DNA of 64,000 nt from Undibacterium parvum (lineage in GTDB: Bacteria; Pseudomonadota; Gammaproteobacteria; Burkholderiales; Burkholderiaceae_D): assembly GCF_003955735.1 (NCBI RefSeq), contig NZ_CP034464.1, positions 1,488,001-1,552,000 on the forward strand. Direction: 5' to 3'. Position numbers and translations under genes: made by a program. The notes beneath the pieces were generated by a model that saw only the letters and a program-made list of their open reading frames with translations, was not told the DNA's origin and searched no databases. This document shows positions 23,551 to 33,025 of the stretch, piece by piece. How positions within the stretch are numbered: position 1 is the stretch's first letter; each line of letters opens with the position of its first letter.

Positions 23551-24960
23551 GTGGGGATTTTTTCGCTTTTCGGCAAGAAGAATAATGATCTGGAGAAAAA
23601 GTCTCCGGAGAAAGCTTCTGCCCAAAAAACAAGATCCAAGAGTCTCAATAACGCCACTCCTAATGCACAGGATGACGAAGCACTGTCACAATCTGTGATG
23701 GCGCAAAGACACATTGCCAGGGCTACTGAGCGCAAGATAGACGCGATAGAATTTGAAATGTCGCGCGATATGGGTAAGCCAAGAAACATTCCAAGTCAAA
23801 CGTCTTTTGTCGATACACCAACACTCAGTCCAGTCGCGGCTCCAAATAGTTTACAGTTAGATCAAGATTCGGCAAGCATAGAATTTGCGAGCACGGTGCC
23901 AGCCACCGATTTTCTGCTTGGACAAAGTCCAGATATTGCAGCCTCGACACTGACTCAATCTGAATCGGTACCGGTACTTGAAGAAGCCGCTATTTTGTTT
24001 GCCAGCGGGCAAAAAGAAGTGGCCGAGATGATGTTGCAATCAGCCATAGAAGAAGATAACTTAGGTAATGCCATGCAAACAGCATGGTATATGTTGTTTG
24101 ATTTGCACCAAATTAGTAATAATCAGGCCGCTTATGAACAGCTGTCTTTGGACTACGCCAGTAAATTTGAGACATCTCCACCAATTTGGGATAGCGCAGC
24201 CTCAAAGGCGCGTGAGTTACTCAATACACAAACCGTAGAAGTTACTCCAAATCTAACATTTCCGGCAACTCTTGATGCTGAGATAATCAAATTGCTGGAA
24301 AGACTGCAAAGTCTGAGCAAACAGAGTCAAAGCTTAAAACTCGACTTTATGCGGGTTAAACAAGTCGATCCTATCGGCTGCGGCTTATTACTACGCAGTT
24401 TAAAAAACCTGAAAAAAACTAAGCATGAGTTAATTTTGGTGGGAGCTCAAGACCTCACCGAAAAAATTCGTGCCATTCTTGAAGTTGGCAGACGCGATGA
24501 GACCGAAGCGCCTTGGCTTTTATTGCTAGAAGTTTTACAACTATTGCATTTCGAAAAAGCTTTTGAAGAAGCCAGTATCGATTATTGCATCACTTTTGAA
24601 GTCTCGCCCCCTTCATTCGAGGCACCACAAAACCGTGTCATCACAGCCACTTCAGATATCCAGTTAGTCGAAGAGGTAAGTAATCGCTTCATGATGCCCG
24701 CCATCATCGAAGGCAGGACCGATGCCTTAATCAATCAAATTGCTGATCATGCAAAAACACACAGCGCAGTTTTGCTTGATTGCTCGCTTCTAGAGCGCGT
24801 TGAATTTGGCGCCTCTGCACAATTACTCAGTGGCTTAGTGCCGATTGCGGCGAAAAAAGGTATCACCATACAATTTCACGAAGTAAATTACTTAGTGACC
24901 TGCCTATTCAATGCAATGGGCCTGAAAAACGTCGCAGCAATTTTCCCACGCAAGCACTAG
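23551..24960 (+). CDS. Two-module STAS-like domain protein, function unknown
   Basis: 469 residues; GTG start with AAGG five bases upstream. A polar, low-complexity N-terminus (~1-140) precedes two similar modules. Each joins a short helical unit ending in a shared motif (ASKFETSPPIWD at ~203-214 and ITFEVSPPSFE at ~347-357) to a STAS-like alpha/beta segment (LKLDFMRVKQVDPIGCGLLL at ~262-281; AVLLDCSLLERVEFGASAQL at ~406-425). No transmembrane segment. STAS domains mediate protein-protein switching in anti-sigma-antagonist systems, but no kinase partner is adjacent and the phospho-acceptor Ser is not obvious. Confidence 0.75.
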   Translation: MGIFSLFGKKNNDLEKKSPEKASAQKTRSKSLNNATPNAQDDEALSQSVMAQRHIARATERKIDAIEFEMSRDMGKPRNIPSQTSFVDTPTLSPVAAPNSLQLDQDSASIEFASTVPATDFLLGQSPDIAASTLTQSESVPVLEEAAILFASGQKEVAEMMLQSAIEEDNLGNAMQTAWYMLFDLHQISNNQAAYEQLSLDYASKFETSPPIWDSAASKARELLNTQTVEVTPNLTFPATLDAEIIKLLERLQSLSKQSQSLKLDFMRVKQVDPIGCGLLLRSLKNLKKTKHELILVGAQDLTEKIRAILEVGRRDETEAPWLLLLEVLQLLHFEKAFEEASIDYCITFEVSPPSFEAPQNRVITATSDIQLVEEVSNRFMMPAIIEGRTDALINQIADHAKTHSAVLLDCSLLERVEFGASAQLLSGLVPIAAKKGITIQFHEVNYLVTCLFNAMGLKNVAAIFPRKH

Positions 24961-24978
24961 ATCCCTGTAATCTAAAGC

Positions 24979-25007
24979 CTTGCAATTTGGGATGCACATC
25001 CCCACCT
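24979..25007 (+). promoter_or_regulatory. Sigma-32-type heat-shock promoter for hslVU
   Basis: CTTGCAA (24979-24985), a 14-bp spacer and CCCCACCT (25000-25007) match the sigma-32 consensus CTTGAAA-N13/14-CCCCATNT with one mismatch in each element. It lies ~90 bp before hslV, a classical heat-shock operon. Confidence 0.75.
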
Positions 25008-25097
25008 CTACAATAGCAACAACTCCTTAGTCAGACTAAGCGCTGGTCTGCGTGTGTTTTTTCGCTGGTCTAAGGAAATTTTCATATTGAGGAATTC

Positions 25098-25634
25098 ATG
25101 GAACAATTTCATGGCACTACCATACTGACAGTAAGACGTGGCAATCTCGTGGCGCTGGGCGGAGATGGCCAAGTCACCTTGGGCAACATCGTCATGAAGG
25201 GCACTGCGCGGAAAGTGCGCAAGCTGTATCACAACAAGGTCTTGGCAGGTTTCGCCGGCGGCACCGCCGACGCCTTCACCTTGATAGAACGGTTTGAAGC
25301 CAAACTAGAAAAGCATCAAGGCAATCTGATGCGGGCCTCGGTAGAACTGGCTAAAGACTGGCGCACAGATCGCATGTTACGTCGATTAGAAGCGATGTTA
25401 CTGGTGGCTGACCGCGACACCACCCTGATTATTACCGGTAATGGCGACGTCTTAGAGCCCAATGACGGCATAGGTGCGATAGGCTCAGGCGGCACATTCG
25501 CGCAGTCAGCCGCGATTGCCCTGTATGAAAATACCGACTTACCCGCCATCGATATCGTCAAAAAATCGCTGACCATCGCAGGTCAACTCTGTATCTACAC
25601 CAACTTATCACACACTATAGAAACGCTGGAATAA
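25098..25634 (+). CDS. hslV: ATP-dependent protease proteolytic subunit HslV
   Basis: 178 residues. The catalytic threonine is the first of the pair in [10 protein letters not shown], exposed after removal of a six-residue propeptide. [21 protein letters not shown] and [14 protein letters not shown] are family signatures. Role: double-hexamer peptidase chamber of the HslUV (ClpQY) protease in the cytoplasm. GAGGAA before the ATG supports the start. First gene of hslVU. Confidence 0.98.
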   Translation: MEQFHGTTILTVRRGNLVALGGDGQVTLGNIVMKGTARKVRKLYHNKVLAGFAGGTADAFTLIERFEAKLEKHQGNLMRASVELAKDWRTDRMLRRLEAMLLVADRDTTLIITGNGDVLEPNDGIGAIGSGGTFAQSAAIALYENTDLPAIDIVKKSLTIAGQLCIYTNLSHTIETLE

Positions 25635-25688
25635 GCGCACGCGCTTAGCCTTGCCGCAAGCCACACGACCCCATAGAGATACGACAAG

Positions 25689-27047
<1,359 letters not shown>

Positions 27048-27074
27048 TCAAACCAACAAGGGCGGAAACTCAGT

Positions 27075-27269
27075 ATGGCAAAAAAGACTTTAAGCACGCG
27101 CCAAAAACTGGTTTTCCGTCTAACGCCGTCTCTTAGCAAGCCTAGGAATCTGGTGGCGATCACGGCGCAAAAGAGCGGCGCCGGTAGTCATCAGAAAAGC
27201 GTTTCATCGCTACGACAGGCGGGCAAACGTGCGCTCAAAAAAACCCCAATAGAGGTCGAACCAGATTAA
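27075..27269 (+). CDS. Small basic hypothetical protein
   Basis: 64 residues, rich in Lys, Arg and Ser, with no cysteine, signal peptide or membrane segment. It follows hslU by 27 bp on the same strand and may be read through from it. A purine-rich AAGGGCGGAAA precedes the ATG at long spacing. No family recognised. The composition suggests nucleic-acid binding, but that is speculation. Confidence 0.5.
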   Translation: MAKKTLSTRQKLVFRLTPSLSKPRNLVAITAQKSGAGSHQKSVSSLRQAGKRALKKTPIEVEPD

Positions 27270-27307
27270 ACTCTAGCCATACATCTGGTTAACTCAAAGG
27301 GGCTACC

Positions 27308-27538
27308 GTGCCTGGTAACAGAAGCCGCAAGCGTCAATATCTAGAAAAATATCAGCATAAGACACGCCAACTATCCAGACGCGCTGATCAGATTACCCGC
27401 ATGCTGGTGGATATAGGCGTGCACTATGCTAGCACTTTAGGTGCCAGTAAGGCAGCCCTGTTTTTACGTGTAAAAAATGTCTCTGAGAGCGTGATTGCAC
27501 GGGTCTTACATAGAGCGCAAAAACGCCGCAAACCTTAG
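27308..27538 (+). CDS. Small basic hypothetical protein
   Basis: 76 residues, Arg/Lys-rich, helical (RQYLEKYQHKTRQLSRRADQ; VSESVIARVLHRAQKRR). GTG start with AAGGGG five bases upstream, a good ribosome site that makes translation plausible. Lies 38 bp after the previous small gene and converges with gpsA. No recognised family. Confidence 0.55.
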   Translation: MPGNRSRKRQYLEKYQHKTRQLSRRADQITRMLVDIGVHYASTLGASKAALFLRVKNVSESVIARVLHRAQKRRKP

Positions 27539-27577
27539 CGCTTATGCTCAGGCATCTTGGCGCCCGGCCTTGATCAT

Positions 27578-28564
27578 CTAATGAATTTCCTGCCGCGCAT
27601 CGCGTGCCAATAGGCGCTCTATCATTTGCGGTGCTGCCACACCATCAAACAAGACCCCGGCCACCGCTTCGGTAATCGGCATCTCCACTCCCAACTTCTG
27701 TGCCAGAGTCTTCACCGCTTGCGCGCAGCGCACTCCTTCCGCCACATGGCCAAGTTCTTCCACTATGGTTGCCAGAGATTTACCTTGCGCCAAACCCAAT
27801 CCCACTTTTCGATTCCGCGACAGATCACCGGTACAGGTCAAAATCAAATCACCAACCCCGGTCAAACCCATTAAGGTTTCATTGCGCCCACCTAAGACCG
27901 AACTTAGTCGACTGATTTCTGCCAAACCACGCGTCATCAACGCGGCGCGCGCATTCAAACCCAGGCCAAGACCATCAGCTACACCGGTGGCGATCGCCAG
28001 GATATTTTTAACCGCACCACCTACTTCCACGCCAACCACATCATTGCTCGAATACACCCGCATCGCATTACCGTGCAGCGCCGTCACCACTTGCTGGCAC
28101 AAGGCTGGCGAGGTCGAGGCGATGGTCAGCGCGCAGGGCAAACCGCGCGCCACTTCCTGCGCGAAAGAAGGCCCGGACAGTGCGCCCGCCATGATCTGGT
28201 CACCCAGCACCTGGCGTACCACCTGATGTGGCAACAATTGACTGCCCTCTTCGAAACCCTTACACAACCACACCACTTGCTTGAGTTGATAGGGCAGACA
28301 TTGCTGCAAAATAGGACGCAAACCTGACACCGAAGACGCAATAATCACTAAGTCAGCGCCCTTGAGTGCAGCATCAAAATCAGCAGTTGCCTGTATCGTC
28401 GGTGGCAATACAAAGCCCGGCAAATAACTTAGATTATTCCGCGTGCTTTGCATCTCCTGCATCATCTGCCGATTGCGACCCCACAAGATCAGCTGATTTT
28501 TGCTCGCCAGTGCCAGCGCCAGCGCGGTGCCCCAGGCACCTGCGCCAAGTATAGAAATTTTCAT
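27578..28564 (-). CDS. gpsA: Glycerol-3-phosphate dehydrogenase [NAD(P)+]
   Basis: 328 residues from the ATG at 28564, which begins exactly at the Rossmann motif ISILGAGAWGTALALALA; the 20-codon upstream extension is discarded. Signatures include LCKGFE, ALSGPSFAQEVARGLP, EVGGAVKNILAIA (catalytic Lys) and GVGDLILTCTGDLSRNRKVG. Reaction: reduces dihydroxyacetone phosphate to sn-glycerol 3-phosphate for phospholipid synthesis. It lies with secB and grxC on the same strand, a frequent proteobacterial grouping. Confidence 0.97.
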   Translation of the reverse strand: MKISILGAGAWGTALALALASKNQLILWGRNRQMMQEMQSTRNNLSYLPGFVLPPTIQATADFDAALKGADLVIIASSVSGLRPILQQCLPYQLKQVVWLCKGFEEGSQLLPHQVVRQVLGDQIMAGALSGPSFAQEVARGLPCALTIASTSPALCQQVVTALHGNAMRVYSSNDVVGVEVGGAVKNILAIATGVADGLGLGLNARAALMTRGLAEISRLSSVLGGRNETLMGLTGVGDLILTCTGDLSRNRKVGLGLAQGKSLATIVEELGHVAEGVRCAQAVKTLAQKLGVEMPITEAVAGVLFDGVAAPQMIERLLARDARQEIH

Positions 28565-28696
28565 ATCAAGACCAGAGTTGATGGTTAGCCTGAGTTGCCC
28601 AGATGGACAGAGAGCATACTCCATCCAGTATATTTAAGAAACCCGCAGCAATATTGCGCGAATAAGCTGATGCGTGCATGTTTTTGGCGGAGTATA

Positions 28697-28727
28697 TAAA
28701 AAAGGACAGAAGACTGTCCTTTTTTTC
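28697..28727 (-). terminator. Terminator after the SH3-domain gene
   Basis: AAAAAAGGACA and TGTCCTTTTTTT form an 11-bp stem with a six-base loop between the SH3 gene stop and gpsA, so gpsA is probably transcribed from its own promoter. Confidence 0.9.
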
Positions 28728-28746
28728 AGTATTTAACACGCACTAT

Positions 28747-29193
28747 TTAATTGCCCCACACTTCGGATGCCTTGATATAGCCGAGCTGCCCATCTTTATG
28801 CTTGACCTTGATCCAGGCACCGGCAACCGGTTCTGCCATTTCCAGCAAAACATTTTTGTCTGCGCTAAACACCATTGCGGCAGTCTCATCGGCAGCAGCG
28901 CGCACCTTGGCATTGCTGACACGGACGATCACATTGCGTCTCGCGACTAAATCCTTAGACTCTACCCAGCTCAAGTCGCCCGCCATGTCGCGCACCTTAC
29001 TCCAGGCGCCATAAGTGAGGATTAACTCGACTGGCATACCGCGTGGCGCCACATACACTTTGCCACCTTTGAGAGTGGGCGCATCGTACAAAATGACAGG
29101 ATTAGCACCGACAGATTTAAACTCTAGCGCCTGCGCTAGTCCGCACAGCAAGCTAGTGCTCAGCGCCAAAAAAGTTAAAAGACCACGCATCAT
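28747..29193 (-). CDS. Exported SH3-domain protein
   Basis: 148 residues with a ~22-residue signal peptide (LLCGLAQA). Two bacterial SH3-like repeats follow: one around GGKVYVAPRGMPVELILTY and one with VRVSNAKVRAAADETAAMVF, GAWIKVKHKDGQLGYI and a final Trp (SEVWGN). Such domains bind peptidoglycan or protein ligands in the periplasm. The precise role is unknown. The first two codons are both ATG, so the start is uncertain by one residue. Confidence 0.85.
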   Translation of the reverse strand: MMRGLLTFLALSTSLLCGLAQALEFKSVGANPVILYDAPTLKGGKVYVAPRGMPVELILTYGAWSKVRDMAGDLSWVESKDLVARRNVIVRVSNAKVRAAADETAAMVFSADKNVLLEMAEPVAGAWIKVKHKDGQLGYIKASEVWGN

Positions 29194-29281
29194 CAGCCAT
29201 CCGGTTGTGAATAAAGACCGCTACTACCTCAAGGATAGCGCGATCTTCATCATTTACTCGCTAGTTTTAGCCAGCTAATTT

Positions 29282-29776
29282 TTAGTGCGTGGTTGCAGAA
29301 CTTGCTTCAACGCCCGCTTCTGCCTGCAATTTTGCCTGTTGCTCAGCGACATTTTGCAAACGCTGCTGGTAGAAGGCTTCAAAATTAATCTCAGTCAAAT
29401 GTATCGGTGGGAAACCAGCACGTGTAATTGCATCAGCAATATTCGAACGCAGGTAAGGATACAAAATATTAGGGCAGCCAATACCCAGCAAAGGATCCAA
29501 TTGATCCGCAGGAATATTGCGCGCCTCAAAAATACCAGCTTGCTTACCTTCAACCAGGAAAGCCACTTTATCTTTGATTTTTGCAGTGACGGTGACGGTG
29601 ACGGTCGATTCAACCACGCCTTCGGCTAACTGCTCTGCGCCCACATCAAGAGAAACCTCGATCGTTGGGGCTTCTTGCTCCAGGAAAATCGCTGGAGAGT
29701 TCGGCTGTTCAAGCGACAAATCTTTCAGATAAACGCGTTGAATTTGAAATACGGGCTGCAGATTTTCGTCAGACAT
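29282..29776 (-). CDS. secB: Protein-export chaperone SecB
   Basis: 164 residues. [39 protein letters not shown] and [16 protein letters not shown] are SecB signatures. Role: holds secretory precursors unfolded and passes them to SecA. The stretch VTVTVT is encoded by three GTGACG hexamers (29586-29603). The C-terminal tail is Ala/Glu-rich and variable, as usual. It stands between grxC and the SH3 gene. Confidence 0.98.
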   Translation of the reverse strand: MSDENLQPVFQIQRVYLKDLSLEQPNSPAIFLEQEAPTIEVSLDVGAEQLAEGVVESTVTVTVTAKIKDKVAFLVEGKQAGIFEARNIPADQLDPLLGIGCPNILYPYLRSNIADAITRAGFPPIHLTEINFEAFYQQRLQNVAEQQAKLQAEAGVEASSATTH

Positions 29777-29956
29777 GTGAGACTTTCTAAATATTCTAGG
29801 AGATTAATAGTGGACAACGATAGCACAGCAGGTAACTAAGATATGGCCGCTTCCGGCCATTTCAAGATCACAGCGCGCTATTTTACAAGTTGCTTACACT
29901 AACAGCAATCTAAGGACTCAAGTTGATGCAACTCAAGCTCGGCAACTCAAGCTAAA

Positions 29957-30220
29957 TTACGCAGACGCCAGCAAAGCATCCAACTTACCGGCTCTATCCA
30001 AAGCCGATAAATCGTCAAAGCCGCCCACATGGGTATCACCGATGTAAATTTGCGGCACCGTACGGCGCCCGGTTTTTTGCATCATTGCTTCACGCACCTG
30101 AGGATCGAGATCAACGCGAATCTTCTCAATTTCATTCACGCCCTTAGACTTCAACAGACGCTCCGCCATCGTGCAATAGGGGCAAACAGCGGTGCTATAC
30201 ATGACAACATGCACACTCAT
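29957..30220 (-). CDS. grxC: Glutaredoxin 3
   Basis: 87 residues with the dithiol active site CPYC (Cys13, Cys16), the cis-Pro motif TVPQIYIG and GGFDDL for glutathione binding. Role: glutathione-dependent disulfide reduction in the cytoplasm. AGGAGA before the ATG. It lies 13 bp after the rhodanese gene on the same strand and is probably co-transcribed. Confidence 0.97.
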   Translation of the reverse strand: MSVHVVMYSTAVCPYCTMAERLLKSKGVNEIEKIRVDLDPQVREAMMQKTGRRTVPQIYIGDTHVGGFDDLSALDRAGKLDALLASA

Positions 30221-30233
30221 AATCTTCTCCTAT

Positions 30234-30635
30234 TCACTTAACCGTAGGCAAACCTTGCGACTTCCAAGCCGCAACCCCACCTTCAAGGCTAAACACTTGA
30301 GTAAATCCTTGTTTGCTCAATAAAGCAGCAGCGCTGGCCGAGCGCACACCACGTTCACAAACAGTAATGACGTTGTTGGTCTTGGATTTTTCCAGTTCTT
30401 TCAGGCGTGTGCTTAATTCGTTTAAAGGAATATGTTTAGCATTTTGTAAGTGCCCAGTGGCAAATTCGGCCGCATCGCGCACATCCAGAACCAAGGTTTT
30501 ACCTTGATTCATCATCTGAGTAGCTTGCAATTGAGACACTTTTGCACCGCGACGTTGCAAGCTAGGCAGCAGTAAAGCAGCGCCAGAAACCAAGGCAATG
30601 GCGATCAGCCAGATGTTGTCGATAATGAATTTCAC
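30234..30635 (-). CDS. Membrane-anchored rhodanese-like protein
   Basis: 133 residues from a GTG at 30635 with AGGAA four bases upstream; the ATG 20 codons earlier has no ribosome site. An N-terminal membrane segment (NIWLIAIALVSGAALLL) is followed by a rhodanese domain with the active-site loop CERGVRSAS and FSLEGGVAAW. Role: sulfur transfer or thiosulfate/persulfide handling, or redox partner of the downstream grxC; exact substrate unknown. This rhodanese-grxC-secB order is common in betaproteobacteria. Confidence 0.9.
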   Translation of the reverse strand: MKFIIDNIWLIAIALVSGAALLLPSLQRRGAKVSQLQATQMMNQGKTLVLDVRDAAEFATGHLQNAKHIPLNELSTRLKELEKSKTNNVITVCERGVRSASAAALLSKQGFTQVFSLEGGVAAWKSQGLPTVK

Positions 30636-30784
30636 AGGATTCCTGAAGTTAGTATGGTTATAAAGAAGCCTGTCATTATAAAATAGATGGCGCAACTACA
30701 TTCGACTCACTTATTTTCTGGCTTATTTTTTACTTAGCTCCTCGCTTATTTTCTCATTTATTTTTTTAGAATAGCTGCCCCACC

Positions 30785-31531
30785 ATGTATAAAATCGTTT
30801 TAATGCGCCACGGCGAATCCACCTGGAACCTAGATAATCGCTTCACAGGATGGACCGACGTCGATCTGACTGCCAAAGGCGTCGCCGAAGCAGCCCAAGC
30901 CGGCAAGCTACTCAAAGAAGCCGGTTTTAGCTTTGATCTGGCCTACACCTCGGTACTCAAGCGTGCCATACGCACACTCTGGGGCACCTTAGACGAAATG
31001 GATTTGATGTGGTTGCCTGTGATCAATGACTGGCGTCTGAACGAGCGTCATTACGGCGCCTTGCAGGGTCTGAATAAAGCCGAAACCGCCGCCCAATATG
31101 GCGACGAGCAAGTGCTGGTATGGCGCCGCAGTTACGACACACCACCGAATCCATTGGCTGCAGACGATGTCCGCACTTCTTACAATGACCCGCGCTACGC
31201 AAGCTTAAAGCGCGAGCAAATTCCGCTGACTGAATGTCTGAAAGACACAGTAGAACGCGTGATCCCAGCCTGGAATGACAGCATAGCGCCCGCCATACTG
31301 GCCGGCAAACGCATCATCATCTCAGCGCACGGCAACAGCCTGCGCGCGCTGATTAAAATGCTGGATGGTATCAGCGATGACGATATCGTCAACCTGAACA
31401 TACCTAATGGCCAGCCGCTAGTTTACGAACTAGATGCCGATTTGAAGCCAATCAAGCACTATTACTTAGGCGACCAGGCAGCGATCGCAGCCGCCTTGCA
31501 CGCGGTAGCGAGCCAGGGAAAATCCAAATAA
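30785..31531 (+). CDS. gpmA: 2,3-bisphosphoglycerate-dependent phosphoglycerate mutase
   Basis: 248 residues. The phosphohistidine motif [10 protein letters not shown] (His9), [23 protein letters not shown] and the second histidine in [12 protein letters not shown] are all intact. Reaction: interconverts 3- and 2-phosphoglycerate in glycolysis. First of a plus-strand run gpmA-envC-ctpA-moeB. Confidence 0.98.
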   Translation: MYKIVLMRHGESTWNLDNRFTGWTDVDLTAKGVAEAAQAGKLLKEAGFSFDLAYTSVLKRAIRTLWGTLDEMDLMWLPVINDWRLNERHYGALQGLNKAETAAQYGDEQVLVWRRSYDTPPNPLAADDVRTSYNDPRYASLKREQIPLTECLKDTVERVIPAWNDSIAPAILAGKRIIISAHGNSLRALIKMLDGISDDDIVNLNIPNGQPLVYELDADLKPIKHYYLGDQAAIAAALHAVASQGKSK

Positions 31532-31536
31532 TTACC

Positions 31537-32937
31537 TTGAAGCTTAGCTTGCAACAATTGAGGCGCGCTCCGTTTGCAGCGCGCCTGCTGTCGTCTCTGC
31601 TACTGGCAGCGACGTTCTCCTATGCGCAAGCGGCGAGCACGCCACGCACTGCCCAGAAAAAACAACTGGAGTCTGAACGGGCCGAATTACAGCAAAAACT
31701 GAAAGCTTTAAAAACCGATATCAATAAAACCGAAACGGCCAAAGACAAGGCCAGCGACGCTCTGGAAGACTCGGAGCAAGCCATCTCGGAGGCGAATCGA
31801 TCTTTACGTGATCTGCAATCAGAACAAACACTAACCACAGAAAAACTGCAGCAACTCAAGCAGCAGCAGGCGCAACTGAGCCTCAAGGTAGATAAACAAA
31901 AGACCCAATTATCCGAATTTTTACGTCGCCAATACATGCGTGGCGACAGTGACCGCATCAAACTCTTGCTCTCGGGCGACAACCCGAATCGCATCAATCG
32001 CGACTTGCAATACATGGGCTACGTCTCGCAGACCCAAGCCAAGCTGATCGCCAGTCTCAAAGTGAGCTTACTCGATATAGAAAAAAATACCCAGCAAGCG
32101 CAAGAGGCTAAAGATGATCTCGATGAGATCGCCAAAGAAGAGCGCGAAAATAAGGTCTTGCTGGAGAACGAAAAAAAACGCCGCGCGCATCTCTTAGCGC
32201 AACTGGCCGACAAGCTACATGTGCAAAAAAAAGAAGCCGATAATCTGCAGAAAAATGAACAAAGATTGAGCAGTCTGGTCTCACGCCTGAATCAAATCAT
32301 GGAAGAGCAGGCCAAGGCGGAGCTAGCCAGGGCAGCGCAGGCGGAAAAACTGCGTCAGGAAAAACAAGCCGCGGAGAAAATCCGCAAAGAAAGAGAAAAA
32401 CTAGCGGCACAACAAGCCAAACCGGGTAGTAAAGCCGGTAAGATTACCTATCCTAATCCTATCGATGCGGACGAGGCGCCTGCCAAAGTGGCGGCCAGAA
32501 TTGAAGCGACACCGATTGCCAGCAGTAACGATGGCACTGAATTTAAGAACCTCAAAGGCAGTTTGCGTTTGCCCGTCAAAGGCGAGTTGATCGCAAAATT
32601 TGGCAGCAAACGCGGTGACGGTCCGAGCTGGAAAGGACTCTTCATCAAGGCTGTGGAAGGGGCGGAAGTTAAGGCGATCGCCGCTGGCAAAGTGGTATTT
32701 GCGGAATGGTTGCGCGGCTTTGGAAATATGATCATCGTCGATCATGGTGGTCAGTATTTAAGTCTTTACAGCAACAATCAAGCGGTACTCAAGCATGCTG
32801 GCGACAACGTCAAGAGTGGCGACGTGATTGCCAGTGCTGGCAATAGCGGTGGGAATGAAGAATCAGGTTTATACTTTGAGCTTAGACATCAAGGTCGGGT
32901 GTTTGACCCTTTGACGTGGACAGGTAAATCCCCATAA
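31537..32937 (+). CDS. envC: Murein hydrolase activator EnvC (degenerate LytM/M23 domain)
   Basis: 466 residues; TTG start five bases after the gpmA stop, with weak ribosome site. A signal peptide (ending AQA) precedes a long coiled coil (~35-270, rich in Glu, Lys, Gln, Ala) and a C-terminal LytM domain (~345-466). The zinc ligands of active M23 peptidases are absent: the HxxxD position reads KGLFIKA and the HxH position reads GLYFELR. That is the EnvC pattern, which activates amidases AmiA/AmiB at the septum instead of cutting peptidoglycan itself. Confidence 0.92.
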   Translation: MKLSLQQLRRAPFAARLLSSLLLAATFSYAQAASTPRTAQKKQLESERAELQQKLKALKTDINKTETAKDKASDALEDSEQAISEANRSLRDLQSEQTLTTEKLQQLKQQQAQLSLKVDKQKTQLSEFLRRQYMRGDSDRIKLLLSGDNPNRINRDLQYMGYVSQTQAKLIASLKVSLLDIEKNTQQAQEAKDDLDEIAKEERENKVLLENEKKRRAHLLAQLADKLHVQKKEADNLQKNEQRLSSLVSRLNQIMEEQAKAELARAAQAEKLRQEKQAAEKIRKEREKLAAQQAKPGSKAGKITYPNPIDADEAPAKVAARIEATPIASSNDGTEFKNLKGSLRLPVKGELIAKFGSKRGDGPSWKGLFIKAVEGAEVKAIAAGKVVFAEWLRGFGNMIIVDHGGQYLSLYSNNQAVLKHAGDNVKSGDVIASAGNSGGNEESGLYFELRHQGRVFDPLTWTGKSP

Positions 32938-33025
32938 CTGCTAAAAGAAAAAACGAAGTAAATTATTCCTTCACAAGATAGCAATACAGAAAACAGCGGG
33001 CACTTCCCGCAACATAAGGTGAGAC

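Noticed and set aside
24989..25002. GGGATG/CATCCC hairpin as a terminator after the STAS gene
   Set aside because: No T-run follows, and the sequence is better explained as spacer and -10 of the heat-shock promoter for hslVU.
29586..29603. Triple GTGACG repeat in secB as a phase-variation tract
   Set aside because: Only three in-frame hexamers encoding a beta-strand VTVTVT; too few units to suggest real instability.
32600..32937. EnvC C-terminal domain as an active M23 metallopeptidase
   Set aside because: Both zinc-binding motifs are replaced (KGLFIKA and GLYFELR), the pattern of non-catalytic EnvC activators.
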